Notes under the pieces: generated by a model | Told to the model about the DNA's origin: nothing | Database searches by the model: none | The model's input: the letters and a program-made list of their open reading frames with translations, nothing else | Part shown: positions 6,426-13,224 of the stretch, piece by piece | Position numbering within the stretch: the stretch's first letter is position 1 | Layout: each line of letters begins with the position of its first letter | Position numbers and translations under genes: made by a program | Assembly (NCBI GenBank): GCA_046597185.1 | Contig: JBKJLF010000524.1 | Span: 1-13,306, forward strand | DNA from: CAMBDR01 sp046597185 | GTDB lineage: Bacteria > Pseudomonadota > Gammaproteobacteria > Burkholderiales > Burkholderiaceae_D | Direction of reading: 5' to 3' | Length of the DNA: 13,306 bases

Positions 6426-8852
6426 TCAATGCTTCATAATCACAGGTTTATCAGTGCTTGCCGCTTCTGCCACGGCGGCCACCACCGCCGCAACCACCGG
6501 CTCAGCCAAAGCCTGGGGCGGACGCTCCAGTGCAATTTCCAAAACCTTATCAATCCAACGCACTGGCACAATTTCAAGTTTATTTTTGACGTTATCAGGA
6601 ATCTCCGCCAAATCCTTGACATTTTGCTCGGGAATCAAGACTGTCTTGATTCCGCCACGATGCGCCGCCAAGAGCTTTTCTTTCAATCCGCCAATGGGCA
6701 ATACTTCGCCACGCAAGGTAATTTCGCCTGTCATGGCCACATCTGCGCGCACAGGAATACCGGTAAACACCGACACCAAGGCCGTGGTCATCCCTATCCC
6801 GGCCGATGGCCCGTCTTTCGGGGTCGCCCCTTCCGGTACGTGGATATGGATATCACTCTTTTCAAATACATCCGAATGGATACCCAGACGCGACGAACGC
6901 GAACGCACCACCGTGCGTGCCGCTTCAATCGATTCCTTCATCACGTCACCCAAGGTGCCGGTACGAATGATATTGCCCTTGCCCGGCATGGTCACCGCTT
7001 CAATGGTCAGCAAATCGCCGCCCACTTCGGTCCAGGCCAAACCCACCACCTGACCAACCTGGTTTTCTTTTTCTGCCACACCAAAATCATAACGCCGCAC
7101 GCCGAGGAATTTATCGACGTTTTTCGAGGTGACGATCACTTTTTTGTCTTTCTCTTTTTCATTCTTTTTCATCAACAACATCTTGACGACTTTACGGCAA
7201 ATCTTGGAGATTTCCCGCTCCAGCGCGCGCACCCCGGCTTCACGCGTGTAGTAATGAATGATGTCGCGGATCGCCGATTCACCCAGAGAAATTTCACCTT
7301 CTTTCAAACCATTGTTTTTGATTTGCTTGGGCAATAAATAACGCTGAGCGATATTCATTTTTTCTTCTTCGGTGTAACCGGACAAACGAATCACTTCCAT
7401 CCGATCCAACAAGGCGGGCGGAATATTGTAGGAATTCGAGGTCGCGACAAACATCACATCCGACAAATCAAAATCGACTTCCAGGTAATGATCCGAGAAG
7501 GTATGGTTTTGTTCCGGATCGAGCACTTCCAGCAAAGCGGACGATGGATCACCCCGGAAATCGGCCCCCATTTTATCGACTTCATCGAGCAAGAACAAAG
7601 GATTGCGCACCCCGACCTTGGTCAGGCTTTGCAAAATCTTGCCCGGCATGGAACCGATATAGGTACGGCGATGGCCACGAATTTCAGCTTCATCGCGCAC
7701 CCCGCCCAAGGCCATGCGCACAAACTTGCGATTGGTGGCGCGCGCAATCGATTGGCCCAGCGAGGTTTTACCCACACCTGGAGGGCCGACGAAGCACAAG
7801 ATCGGCGCTTTGAGTTTTTCAACCCGTTGCTGCACCGCCAAATACTCCAAAATGCGCTCTTTGACCTTATCCAGGCCATAGTGGTCGGTATCGAGGATTT
7901 TTTCGGCGTTGCTTAAATCGCTGCTGACCTTGGATTTTTTCTTCCAGGGCAGGGCAACCAGGGTGTCGATATAATTGCGCACCACGGTGGCTTCGGCCGA
8001 CATGGGTGACATCAACTTCAGTTTCTTCAATTCGTTGAGTGCTTTGTCGGCAGCTTCTTTGGGCATCTTGGCGGCAGCAATTTTCTTTTCGAGGTCGTCG
8101 ATATCCGCGCCCTCTTCACCTTCGCCCAATTCTTTTTGAATCGCCTTGACTTGCTCGTTGAGGTAATACTCGCGCTGGGATTTTTCCATCTGGCGCTTGA
8201 CACGGCCACGAATGCGTTTTTCCACTTGCAAAATATCCAGCTCGCCTTCCAACTGGCCGAGCAAATGCTCCAGCCGTTTGGCGACGTTGACAATTTCGAG
8301 AATTACTTGTTTTTGTTCCAGTTTCAGCGGCAAATGCGCTGCCACCGTATCGGCCAGACGCCCGGCATCATCAATGCCAGTGAGCGAAGCCAAAATTTCG
8401 GGCGGGATTTTTTTGTTCAGCTTCACATACTGATCAAATTGCTGAACGATGGCGCGCCGCATGGCCTCGACCTCGGACTCGGCACCCATATCCGAAGTAA
8501 TGGGGGTAAGGTCGGCAATAAAGTGGCTTTCCGTTTCACTGATGTGATGGATATGCGCACGTTGCCCACCTTCAACCAGTACTTTGACCGTACCGTCGGG
8601 CAACTTCAACATTTGCAAAATATTGGCAACACAGCCAATACTGTAAATGTCGCTGGCCGATGGTTCATCTTTGGCGGCGGCCTTTTGTGCAGCGAGCATA
8701 ATGCTCTTTCCCTGCTCCATAGCCGCTTCCAGCGCTTTAATTGATTTCGGGCGACCAACAAACAACGGTATGACCATATGCGGGAAAACGACGACATCAC
8801 GCAAAGGCAATAAGGGCAGTTGGATTTGCTCGGTTAATTTGGAGGTTGTCAT
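6426..8852 (-). CDS. lon: ATP-dependent protease Lon (LonA, S16 family)
   Basis: This 808-residue cytosolic AAA+ protease forms hexamers and degrades misfolded and short-lived regulatory proteins. The N-terminal substrate-recognition domain begins with LPLLPLRDVVVFPHMVIPLFVGR (12-34) and continues into a coiled-coil region (about 190-280). The AAA+ module has Walker A GPPGVGKT (356-363) and Walker B FLLDEVDK (420-427). The protease domain has PKDGPSAG with Ser683 and GGLKEK with Lys726, 43 residues later as in E. coli (Ser679/Lys722). The ATG at 8852 was chosen because MTTSKLTEQIQLPLLPLRD is typical and AAAGG sits about seven bases upstream. The frame is open to a TTG at 8978, but that would encode a Phe-rich translation of a T-rich repeat. 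An Ala/Val-rich tail of about 28 residues follows the conserved end. lon has its own upstream region and terminator. Confidence 0.97.
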   Translation of the reverse strand: MTTSKLTEQIQLPLLPLRDVVVFPHMVIPLFVGRPKSIKALEAAMEQGKSIMLAAQKAAAKDEPSASDIYSIGCVANILQMLKLPDGTVKVLVEGGQRAHIHHISETESHFIADLTPITSDMGAESEVEAMRRAIVQQFDQYVKLNKKIPPEILASLTGIDDAGRLADTVAAHLPLKLEQKQVILEIVNVAKRLEHLLGQLEGELDILQVEKRIRGRVKRQMEKSQREYYLNEQVKAIQKELGEGEEGADIDDLEKKIAAAKMPKEAADKALNELKKLKLMSPMSAEATVVRNYIDTLVALPWKKKSKVSSDLSNAEKILDTDHYGLDKVKERILEYLAVQQRVEKLKAPILCFVGPPGVGKTSLGQSIARATNRKFVRMALGGVRDEAEIRGHRRTYIGSMPGKILQSLTKVGVRNPLFLLDEVDKMGADFRGDPSSALLEVLDPEQNHTFSDHYLEVDFDLSDVMFVATSNSYNIPPALLDRMEVIRLSGYTEEEKMNIAQRYLLPKQIKNNGLKEGEISLGESAIRDIIHYYTREAGVRALEREISKICRKVVKMLLMKKNEKEKDKKVIVTSKNVDKFLGVRRYDFGVAEKENQVGQVVGLAWTEVGGDLLTIEAVTMPGKGNIIRTGTLGDVMKESIEAARTVVRSRSSRLGIHSDVFEKSDIHIHVPEGATPKDGPSAGIGMTTALVSVFTGIPVRADVAMTGEITLRGEVLPIGGLKEKLLAAHRGGIKTVLIPEQNVKDLAEIPDNVKNKLEIVPVRWIDKVLEIALERPPQALAEPVVAAVVAAVAEAASTDKPVIMKH

Positions 8853-8935
8853 GGCGTACCTTTTAAAAGACGTGTTTACGATGTTGGCACGAGTTGCAAA
8901 AACACAAGACCGGGCAATAAAAAAAATGATGAATA

Positions 8936-8973
8936 AACGAAAAAAATCAACGAAAAAATCAACGAAAAAAATC
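8936..8973. repeat. Three tandem 12-13 bp A-tract units in the lon leader
   Basis: The plus strand reads AACGAAAAAAATC, AACGAAAAAATC, AACGAAAAAAATC back to back; on the lon-coding strand these are T6-7 tracts. If the candidate promoter upstream is right, they are transcribed as U-rich segments of the leader. The spacing of 12-13 bases is not in phase with the helix, so strong bending is not expected. Confidence 0.8.
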
Positions 8974-8984
8974 CACAAGAAAAT

Positions 8985-9010
8985 TCATGGGTGATTCATG
9001 AGTTATCAAG
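8985..9010 (-). promoter_or_regulatory. Candidate RpoH (sigma-32) promoter of lon
   Basis: On the minus strand CTTGATA (9004-9010) and ACCCATGA (8985-8992) are separated by 11 bases. They resemble the heat-shock consensus CTTGAAA and CCCCATNT (six of seven and five of seven defined bases). lon is a known heat-shock gene in proteobacteria. The spacer is at the short end, so this stays a candidate. Confidence 0.45.
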
Positions 9011-9116
9011 AAATGGTATTGCGCCCCAGCCTTTAGCAAGCAGCAACGCCCCCCGTTTTTGGCCTTCCGATTCAAGCCTGGGGCTCATTATGATTATTAA
9101 TTGTACCGCTTTTACG

Positions 9117-9145
9117 AAAAAAAACCGGCTAAAACGCCGGTTTTT
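9117..9145 (-). terminator. Intrinsic terminator of the clpX transcript
   Basis: AAAAACCGGC and GCCGGTTTTT pair over ten bases around a six-base loop. On the minus strand a run of eight T follows. It lies 23 bases after the clpX stop and separates the tig-clpP-clpX unit from lon. Confidence 0.9.
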
Positions 9146-9167
9146 CGAATTTCGACGCAAAAAACCC

Positions 9168-10436
9168 TCAGTTTTCGCCAGACGCCTTGGGCTGGTCACG
9201 ATAAACCAAGATCGGTTTGCCAGTATTGGTGATCGTTTTTTCATCAATAACCACCTTGGAAACATTGGCATTACTGGGCAGCTCATACATCACGTCCAAT
9301 AAAGCATGCTCTAAAATGGAACGTAGTCCGCGTGCACCGGTCTTGCGTGCCAGCGCTTTCTTGGCGATAGCATGCAAAGCCGAGCTGGTGATTTCAAGCT
9401 CGGCACCTTCCATCTCCAGCAGCTTGGAATATTGCTTGACCAAGGCGTTCTTGGGTTCGGTCAAAATCTGAATCAAGGCTTCTTCGGTTAATTCGGCCAA
9501 AGTCGCCACCACGGGCAAGCGCCCGACCAATTCAGGAATCAAGCCAAATTTAATTAAATCTTCGGGCTCCGCCTCTTGCAACAAGACGGTGGTGGATTTT
9601 TCGCTCTTGCTCTTGACATCAGCAGAAAAACCGATACCGCTTTTCTCGGAACGATTGGCGATAATTTTCGACAAGCCATCGAACGCGCCACCACAGATAA
9701 ACATGATGTTGGTGGTATCGATTTGCACAAAATCCTGATTCGGATGTTTGCGCCCGCCCTGAGGCGGCACCGAGGCCATGGTGCCTTCGATTAATTTCAA
9801 CAAAGCTTGCTGTACACCCTCACCCGACACATCGCGCGTGATGGAGGGATTATCGGATTTGCGCGAAATTTTATCAATTTCATCGATATAGACGATCCCA
9901 CGCTGCGCCTTATCGACTTCATAATTGCAGCTTTGCAATAATTTCTGAATGATGTTTTCCACGTCTTCGCCAACATAGCCAGCTTCAGTCAGCGTGGTGG
10001 CATCGGCAATCACGAAGGGCACATTCAACATGCGCGCCAAAGTCTGCGCCAACAAGGTTTTGCCTGAGCCAGTTGGGCCAACCAGCAAGATATTGCTCTT
10101 GGTCAGTTCAACTTCATCTTTTTTGCCCAAATGCTTGAGCCGTTTGTAATGGTTATACACTGCCACCGACAAAATCCGTTTGGCTACTTCTTGCCCGATC
10201 ACGTATTGATCGAGTAAGGCACAAATTTCGTGCGGCGTTGGTAAATCGGATTTGGTGCCGGGCACGGCTTCGAGATTGGTGGTTTCGTCACGAATGATGT
10301 CGTTGCACAATTCGATACATTCGTCACAGACGAATACCGACGGGCCGGCAATCAGCTTCTTTACTTCGTGTTGGCTTTTGCCGCAAAACGAGCAATAAAG
10401 CAACTTTTCACCGCCGGATGATTTCTTATCGGACAT
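9168..10436 (-). CDS. clpX: ATP-dependent Clp protease ATP-binding subunit ClpX
   Basis: This 422-residue AAA+ unfoldase recognises tagged substrates and threads them into ClpP in the cytosol. The N-terminal zinc-binding domain has C15-x2-C18 and C37-x2-C40. The AAA+ module shows Walker A GPTGSGKT (120-127), pore loop GYVG (153-156), Walker B VYIDEID (182-188), the RKH pore loop (229-231) and sensor 2 GARGLRS (367-373). The IGF loop that docks onto ClpP is at 268-270. The ATG at 10436 gives MSDKKSSGGEKLLYC, the normal start; a TTG two codons earlier is ignored. No clear Shine-Dalgarno precedes it, which is unusual here and fits coupling to clpP. It follows clpP by 70 bases, with a hairpin in between and no terminator. 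Confidence 0.97.
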   Translation of the reverse strand: MSDKKSSGGEKLLYCSFCGKSQHEVKKLIAGPSVFVCDECIELCNDIIRDETTNLEAVPGTKSDLPTPHEICALLDQYVIGQEVAKRILSVAVYNHYKRLKHLGKKDEVELTKSNILLVGPTGSGKTLLAQTLARMLNVPFVIADATTLTEAGYVGEDVENIIQKLLQSCNYEVDKAQRGIVYIDEIDKISRKSDNPSITRDVSGEGVQQALLKLIEGTMASVPPQGGRKHPNQDFVQIDTTNIMFICGGAFDGLSKIIANRSEKSGIGFSADVKSKSEKSTTVLLQEAEPEDLIKFGLIPELVGRLPVVATLAELTEEALIQILTEPKNALVKQYSKLLEMEGAELEITSSALHAIAKKALARKTGARGLRSILEHALLDVMYELPSNANVSKVVIDEKTITNTGKPILVYRDQPKASGEN

Positions 10437-10461
10437 GAGCAATCAATTATTTAAAGGTTGG

Positions 10462-10486
10462 GTGCAAGCAAGAAACTTACCTGCAC
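10462..10486 (-). other. Stable hairpin between clpP and clpX
   Basis: On the minus strand GTGCAGGTAAG and CTTGCTTGCAC form an 11-base stem (two G-U pairs) with a TTT loop, 25 bases before the clpX ATG. No T tract follows it, so it is not a standard terminator. It could be an RNA processing site or tune clpX levels. Confidence 0.5.
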
Positions 10487-10506
10487 ATGACACACTGACC
10501 CGCACA

Positions 10507-11133
10507 CTAGGCGCGATTGGTTAACACTTTATCGATCAAACCATAATCAGCGGCTTCCTGGGCTGACATAAAGTTATCACGATCTGTATCTTTAGCAATT
10601 TGCTCTGGCGTTCTGCCAGTTTTTTCGGCCAAAATTTGGTTCAGGCGTTCACGCAAATATAAAATTTCACGCGCCTGAATCTCAATATCCGATGCCTGCC
10701 CTTGCGAACCACCCGATGGTTGATGAATCATGATACGCGAATTTGGCAGGGAAAAGCGTTTTCCATTGGCACCTGATGCCAATAAAAATGCCCCCATTGA
10801 GGCCGCCAAACCGGTACACAAGGTCGAAACATTGGGTTTGATAAATTGCATGGTATCGTAAATGGCCAAACCAGCCGACACCGACCCACCGGGAGAGTTA
10901 ATATAGAGGGAAATATCCTTGTCCGGATTTTCGCTCTCTAAAAATAGTAATTGCGCCACAATCAAATTCGCCATTTGATCATTCACTGGCCCAACCAAAA
11001 AAATAACGCGCTCTTTTAACAGACGCGAATAAATGTCATAGGAACGCTCACCACGACCACTTTGCTCAACCACCATCGGGATCAAGCCAAGCATTTCTGT
11101 ATCTAATGCCGGATTTCTGTTCATACCTGCCAT
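10507..11133 (-). CDS. clpP: ATP-dependent Clp protease proteolytic subunit ClpP
   Basis: This 208-residue serine peptidase forms a double heptamer barrel that works with ClpX, and with ClpA where present. The catalytic triad is visible: Ser112 in GLAASMGAF, His137 in IMIHQPSGG and Asp186 in DTDRDNFMS, spaced as in E. coli ClpP. The handle helix and YINSPGGSVSAG (78-89) are intact. The start is the ATG at 11131-11133 because AAGGA lies six bases upstream. A second in-frame ATG at 11163 would add ten residues without a ribosome-binding site. The short N-terminal part before the mature IPMVVEQ sequence may be processed, as in E. coli. It lies between tig (142-base gap carrying a 14-bp tandem repeat) and clpX. 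No defect is seen. Confidence 0.97.
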   Translation of the reverse strand: MAGMNRNPALDTEMLGLIPMVVEQSGRGERSYDIYSRLLKERVIFLVGPVNDQMANLIVAQLLFLESENPDKDISLYINSPGGSVSAGLAIYDTMQFIKPNVSTLCTGLAASMGAFLLASGANGKRFSLPNSRIMIHQPSGGSQGQASDIEIQAREILYLRERLNQILAEKTGRTPEQIAKDTDRDNFMSAQEAADYGLIDKVLTNRA

Positions 11134-11139
11134 TTGTTT

Positions 11140-11144
11140 TCCTT
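11140..11144 (-). promoter_or_regulatory. Shine-Dalgarno AAGGA that fixes the clpP start
   Basis: AAGGA on the minus strand, six bases before ATG 11133, decides the start against the upstream in-frame ATG at 11163. Confidence 0.8.
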
Positions 11145-11165
11145 GAGAAGAACGGTGCGCCATGC

Positions 11166-11219
11166 CATCTGAGGTTTTACATCTGAGGTTTTACATCTGA
11201 GGTTTTACATCTGAGTTTT
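11166..11219. repeat. 14-bp tandem repeat in the clpP leader (three perfect copies plus one degenerate)
   Basis: CATCTGAGGTTTTA is repeated exactly at 11166, 11180 and 11194, with a decayed fourth copy from 11208. In the clpP-sense strand the unit is TAAAACCTCAGATG, so each junction reads ATGTAA, a start codon directly followed by a stop. It lies about 33 bases upstream of the clpP ATG. Confidence 0.9.
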
Positions 11220-11234
11220 CACATCTTAACCCAA

Positions 11235-11249
11235 CAATGTATCACATTG
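11235..11249. other. Short palindrome in the tig-clpP gap
   Basis: CAATGT-ATC-ACATTG is a perfect six-base dyad. It could be an operator or a small RNA hairpin between tig and clpP. No regulator is recognised. Confidence 0.35.
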
Positions 11250-11275
11250 CAGGGTCACAGATGACATGCCAACCG

Positions 11276-12628
11276 TTACGCTTGTTCGTTATTACCCATG
11301 AGTTCTTCAAAAGCCAAGAGTTTTTCAACCACTTTGGCCTGACCGAACACATAGTTAACGACGTTTTCTTCTAATACAAGAGCTTCGACTTCTGCCAGGC
11401 GATTGCGATCCGTGTAATAGTACTTAATCACTTCGCGCGGCTCTTCATAACTTTGTGCAAAGTCTTCAACTTGTGCTTTGACCTGCTCAGGCGTAGCTTG
11501 CAAATTGCAAGTTTTCACCAATTGCGCCAGGATCAAGCCCAAACGCACACGGCGGTCGGATTGGGTGGCAAACAATTCGGGTGGCAAGGTAATGTCTTTG
11601 ACATTCATACCACGCTGTGCCATATCCTGACGGGCACCTTCAGCCAAACGCGTGGTTTCTTGCTCCAACAAAGCTTTGGGCACATCCAGCTCGCACACTT
11701 TAATGAGCGCATCCATCACGCTTTCTTTGTTGCGCGCTTTAACCCGGCCACCGACTTCACGTTCCAGATTGGTCTTGATGTCGGCACGCATTTTTTCCAT
11801 ATCGCCGTCAGCCACGCCCAAGGATTTAGCAAATTCAGCATCGACTTCCGGCAAATGCGCCCATTCCAGATTTTTCACGGTGATGGTGAAATCAGCAGTT
11901 TTGCCCGCCACATCCTTACCATGATAGTCTTCCGGGAAATGCACCTGGAAAGTTTTGCTCTCGCCCACGCTCAAGCCCAATGCTGCCGCTTCGAATTCCG
12001 GCATCATCCGACCTTCGCCCAGGACGAAAGGATAGTTGTCAGCCTTACCGCCTTCGAATTCCACGCCTTCGATCGAACCGACGAAATCAATGGTGATACG
12101 GTCGCCGTTTGCGGAAACGAAGTTACCCGACCCATCGCCGCCATCGCCATGCTCGCTGGCTTGACCCTTGGCGTGGAAATGCACGCGTTGCTTGCGCAAA
12201 ATATCGATGGTTTTTTCGATTTCGACATCGCTGACCTGAGTGAAGACTTTTTCCAGTTCCACGCCGGACAAATTGCCAACGGTGACTTCAGGATAGACTT
12301 CAAAGGTGGCGTCAAATTGCATCAAGCCTTCGTTTGGCTCTTGCTTGGGTTCAATTTTAGGGTAGCCAGCCACCCGTAAATTGTTTTCGACAGCAGCGTC
12401 GTTAAACGCACGGCCCAAACGATCGTTTAACACGTCGCTTTCAATTTGATAGCCATACTGAGCGGCAACCATTTTGAGCGGCACCTTGCCGGGGCGAAAG
12501 CCGGGAACTTTTGCTGTACGAGCGCGCTGTTTTAATCGTTTTTCGATTTCTGCTTGTACATCTGCCAGTGGGAACGAAAGGGTGAGACGGCGCTCAAGCT
12601 TGCCCAAGGATTCAACTACAGTTGCCAT
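11276..12628 (-). CDS. tig: Trigger factor, ribosome-associated chaperone
   Basis: This 450-residue chaperone binds ribosomal protein uL23 near the exit tunnel and shields nascent chains. The N-terminal ribosome-binding domain carries the signature GFRPGKVP (43-50). The FKBP-type prolyl isomerase domain spans about 150-256, with DRITIDFVGSIEGVEFEGG and FVLGEGRMMPEFE. The helical chaperone arms follow to the C-terminus. The ATG at 12628 gives MATVVESLGKLERRL, the typical start; the frame upstream runs into the tRNA gene. GGATGA lies upstream as a moderate ribosome-binding site. Oddity: a Gly/Asp-rich stretch (about 155-171, with HGDGGDGSG) precedes the isomerase domain and appears longer than the linker I expect. 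It is the first protein gene after tRNA-Leu, and clpP and clpX follow in the same direction. Confidence 0.97.
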   Translation of the reverse strand: MATVVESLGKLERRLTLSFPLADVQAEIEKRLKQRARTAKVPGFRPGKVPLKMVAAQYGYQIESDVLNDRLGRAFNDAAVENNLRVAGYPKIEPKQEPNEGLMQFDATFEVYPEVTVGNLSGVELEKVFTQVSDVEIEKTIDILRKQRVHFHAKGQASEHGDGGDGSGNFVSANGDRITIDFVGSIEGVEFEGGKADNYPFVLGEGRMMPEFEAAALGLSVGESKTFQVHFPEDYHGKDVAGKTADFTITVKNLEWAHLPEVDAEFAKSLGVADGDMEKMRADIKTNLEREVGGRVKARNKESVMDALIKVCELDVPKALLEQETTRLAEGARQDMAQRGMNVKDITLPPELFATQSDRRVRLGLILAQLVKTCNLQATPEQVKAQVEDFAQSYEEPREVIKYYYTDRNRLAEVEALVLEENVVNYVFGQAKVVEKLLAFEELMGNNEQA

Positions 12629-12656
12629 GTAAATCATCCAAAAAATAAGAATTCTG

Positions 12657-12743
12657 TGGTGCGAGAAGGGGGACTCGAACCCCCACACCATTTCTGGCGT
12701 CAGGACCTAAACCTGGTGCGTCTACCAATTTCGCCATCCTCGC
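12657..12743 (-). tRNA. tRNA-Leu (anticodon UAG)
   Basis: The minus strand folds into an 87-nt class II tRNA. The acceptor GCGAGGA pairs with TTCTCGC (one G-T), followed by discriminator A and an encoded CCA. The D arm has GGTAGACGC, the anticodon loop is TTTAGGT (anticodon TAG, reads CUN Leu codons), a long variable arm is present, and the T arm has GGGGGTTCGAGTCCCCC. The anticodon stem CCAGG/CCTGA has a C-A mismatch at its outer pair. tig begins 28 bases after the CCA, so the tRNA is probably processed from the tig transcript. Confidence 0.97.
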
Positions 12744-12820
12744 GGGAATATGCCTTTGTTTACCAAAAGCAAAAGAGCGCTTTTAGGTTCGCCACTTCTG
12801 CTTTTTGAGCTTAGCCCAGC

Positions 12821-12850
12821 ATTCTACTAAATTTTTTAAAGGCTTGCCGA
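12821..12850 (-). promoter_or_regulatory. Candidate sigma-70 promoter for tRNA-Leu/tig
   Basis: TAGAAT (12821-12826) is a good -10, with TCGGCA (12845-12850) as -35 at an 18-base spacing. The GC-rich GCTGGG just after the -10 resembles the discriminator of stringently controlled stable-RNA promoters. The leader to the tRNA would be about 70 bases. Confidence 0.5.
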
Positions 12851-12873
12851 GTTTTCTCGCATTTTCCGGTTTT

Positions 12874-12903
12874 CTGATTTGATTTTTCTTTAAATCAAGT
12901 CAG
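12874..12903. repeat. AT-rich inverted repeat, 12-bp arms
   Basis: CTGATTTGATTT and AAATCAAGTCAG pair over 12 bases (one T-G) around TTCTTT. It lies between the RND remnant and the tRNA-Leu promoter. It lacks a T tract on the RND-sense strand, so it is either a poor terminator or a binding site. Confidence 0.55.
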
Positions 12904-12956
12904 TTTCCCCAAGAAAGGCTGATAACCGTGGCAAACCTTACGCAAACACCCGCGCC

Positions 12957-13184
12957 TTATTGTGGTTTTTTCACCCTGAACCAGGCGGCGTACAGCGCCG
13001 GCAAGAACAACACGGTCAACATCGTGGCGACTATCAGGCCGCCCATGATCGCCACCGCCATCGGTCCGAAGAACACGCTCTGCGACAGCGGCAACATGGC
13101 CAGCACGGCCGCCAGCGCGGTCAGCAGCCCTGGCACCGGCCACAAAATACGACGCGGCCCATCCAAACCTTTTTCCAACGTCAT
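12957..13184 (-). pseudogene. C-terminal remnant of an RND efflux permease
   Basis: About 55 residues, from LLTALAAVLAMLPLSQ through GPMAVAIMGGL to FLPALYAAWFRVKK, match the last two transmembrane segments of AcrB/MexB-type RND pumps, which are normally over 1000 residues. The frame ends in TAA at 12957-12959. Before LLTALAAV one expects a conserved RPI-type lead-in. Instead there is an unrelated stretch, MTLEKGLDGPRRILWPVPG, whose codons are AT-richer, then sequence with no RND signature to the window edge. The coding composition is visibly GC-richer than the tig-ppiD block. This suggests a broken or rearranged gene fragment, perhaps acquired. A frameshifted but longer gene beyond the right edge cannot be excluded, though the 120 bases in view upstream do not look like RND. 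Confidence 0.6.
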
Positions 13185-13224
13185 CGCAGCGAGAAAACGG
13201 GCTGGACTAACCCTGCCCCTTGCC

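Larger units (their letters stand above)
8853..9116 (-). promoter_or_regulatory. lon upstream region and leader (no gene)
   Basis: No credible gene is seen between the clpX terminator and the lon ATG. The stretch holds a TACAAT hexamer (9100-9105, poor -35), a candidate heat-shock promoter (8985-9010) and a T-rich repeat on the coding strand (8936-8973). The open frame running through it in phase with lon reads as Phe-rich low-complexity sequence and is not considered coding. Confidence 0.6.

Noticed and set aside
6429..7337. Long plus-strand open frame opposite lon (302 codons)
   Set aside because: It lies wholly antisense to a highly conserved gene and has no recognisable domain, so it is a shadow of lon codon use.
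8936..8973. The A-tract repeats, and likewise the 14-bp repeats at 11166, as a CRISPR array
   Set aside because: Units are 12-14 bp, directly abutting, with no spacers and no cas genes.
8853..8978. Phe-rich N-terminal extension of Lon starting at a TTG
   Set aside because: It is the translation of T-tract repeats with no family similarity. The ATG at 8852 has a ribosome-binding site and the normal N-terminus.
9071..9076. A second CTTGAA heat-shock -35 upstream of lon
   Set aside because: No CCCCAT-like -10 lies at a suitable distance on the minus strand.
11453..12379. Long plus-strand open frame opposite tig (308 codons)
   Set aside because: It is antisense to tig with no domain signature; His/Phe-rich composition is typical of a shadow frame.
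3908..12743. A new defence or secondary-metabolite system in the proteostasis block
   Set aside because: Every gene is a recognised housekeeping family in a familiar order with intact active sites; novelty is limited to the intergenic elements.
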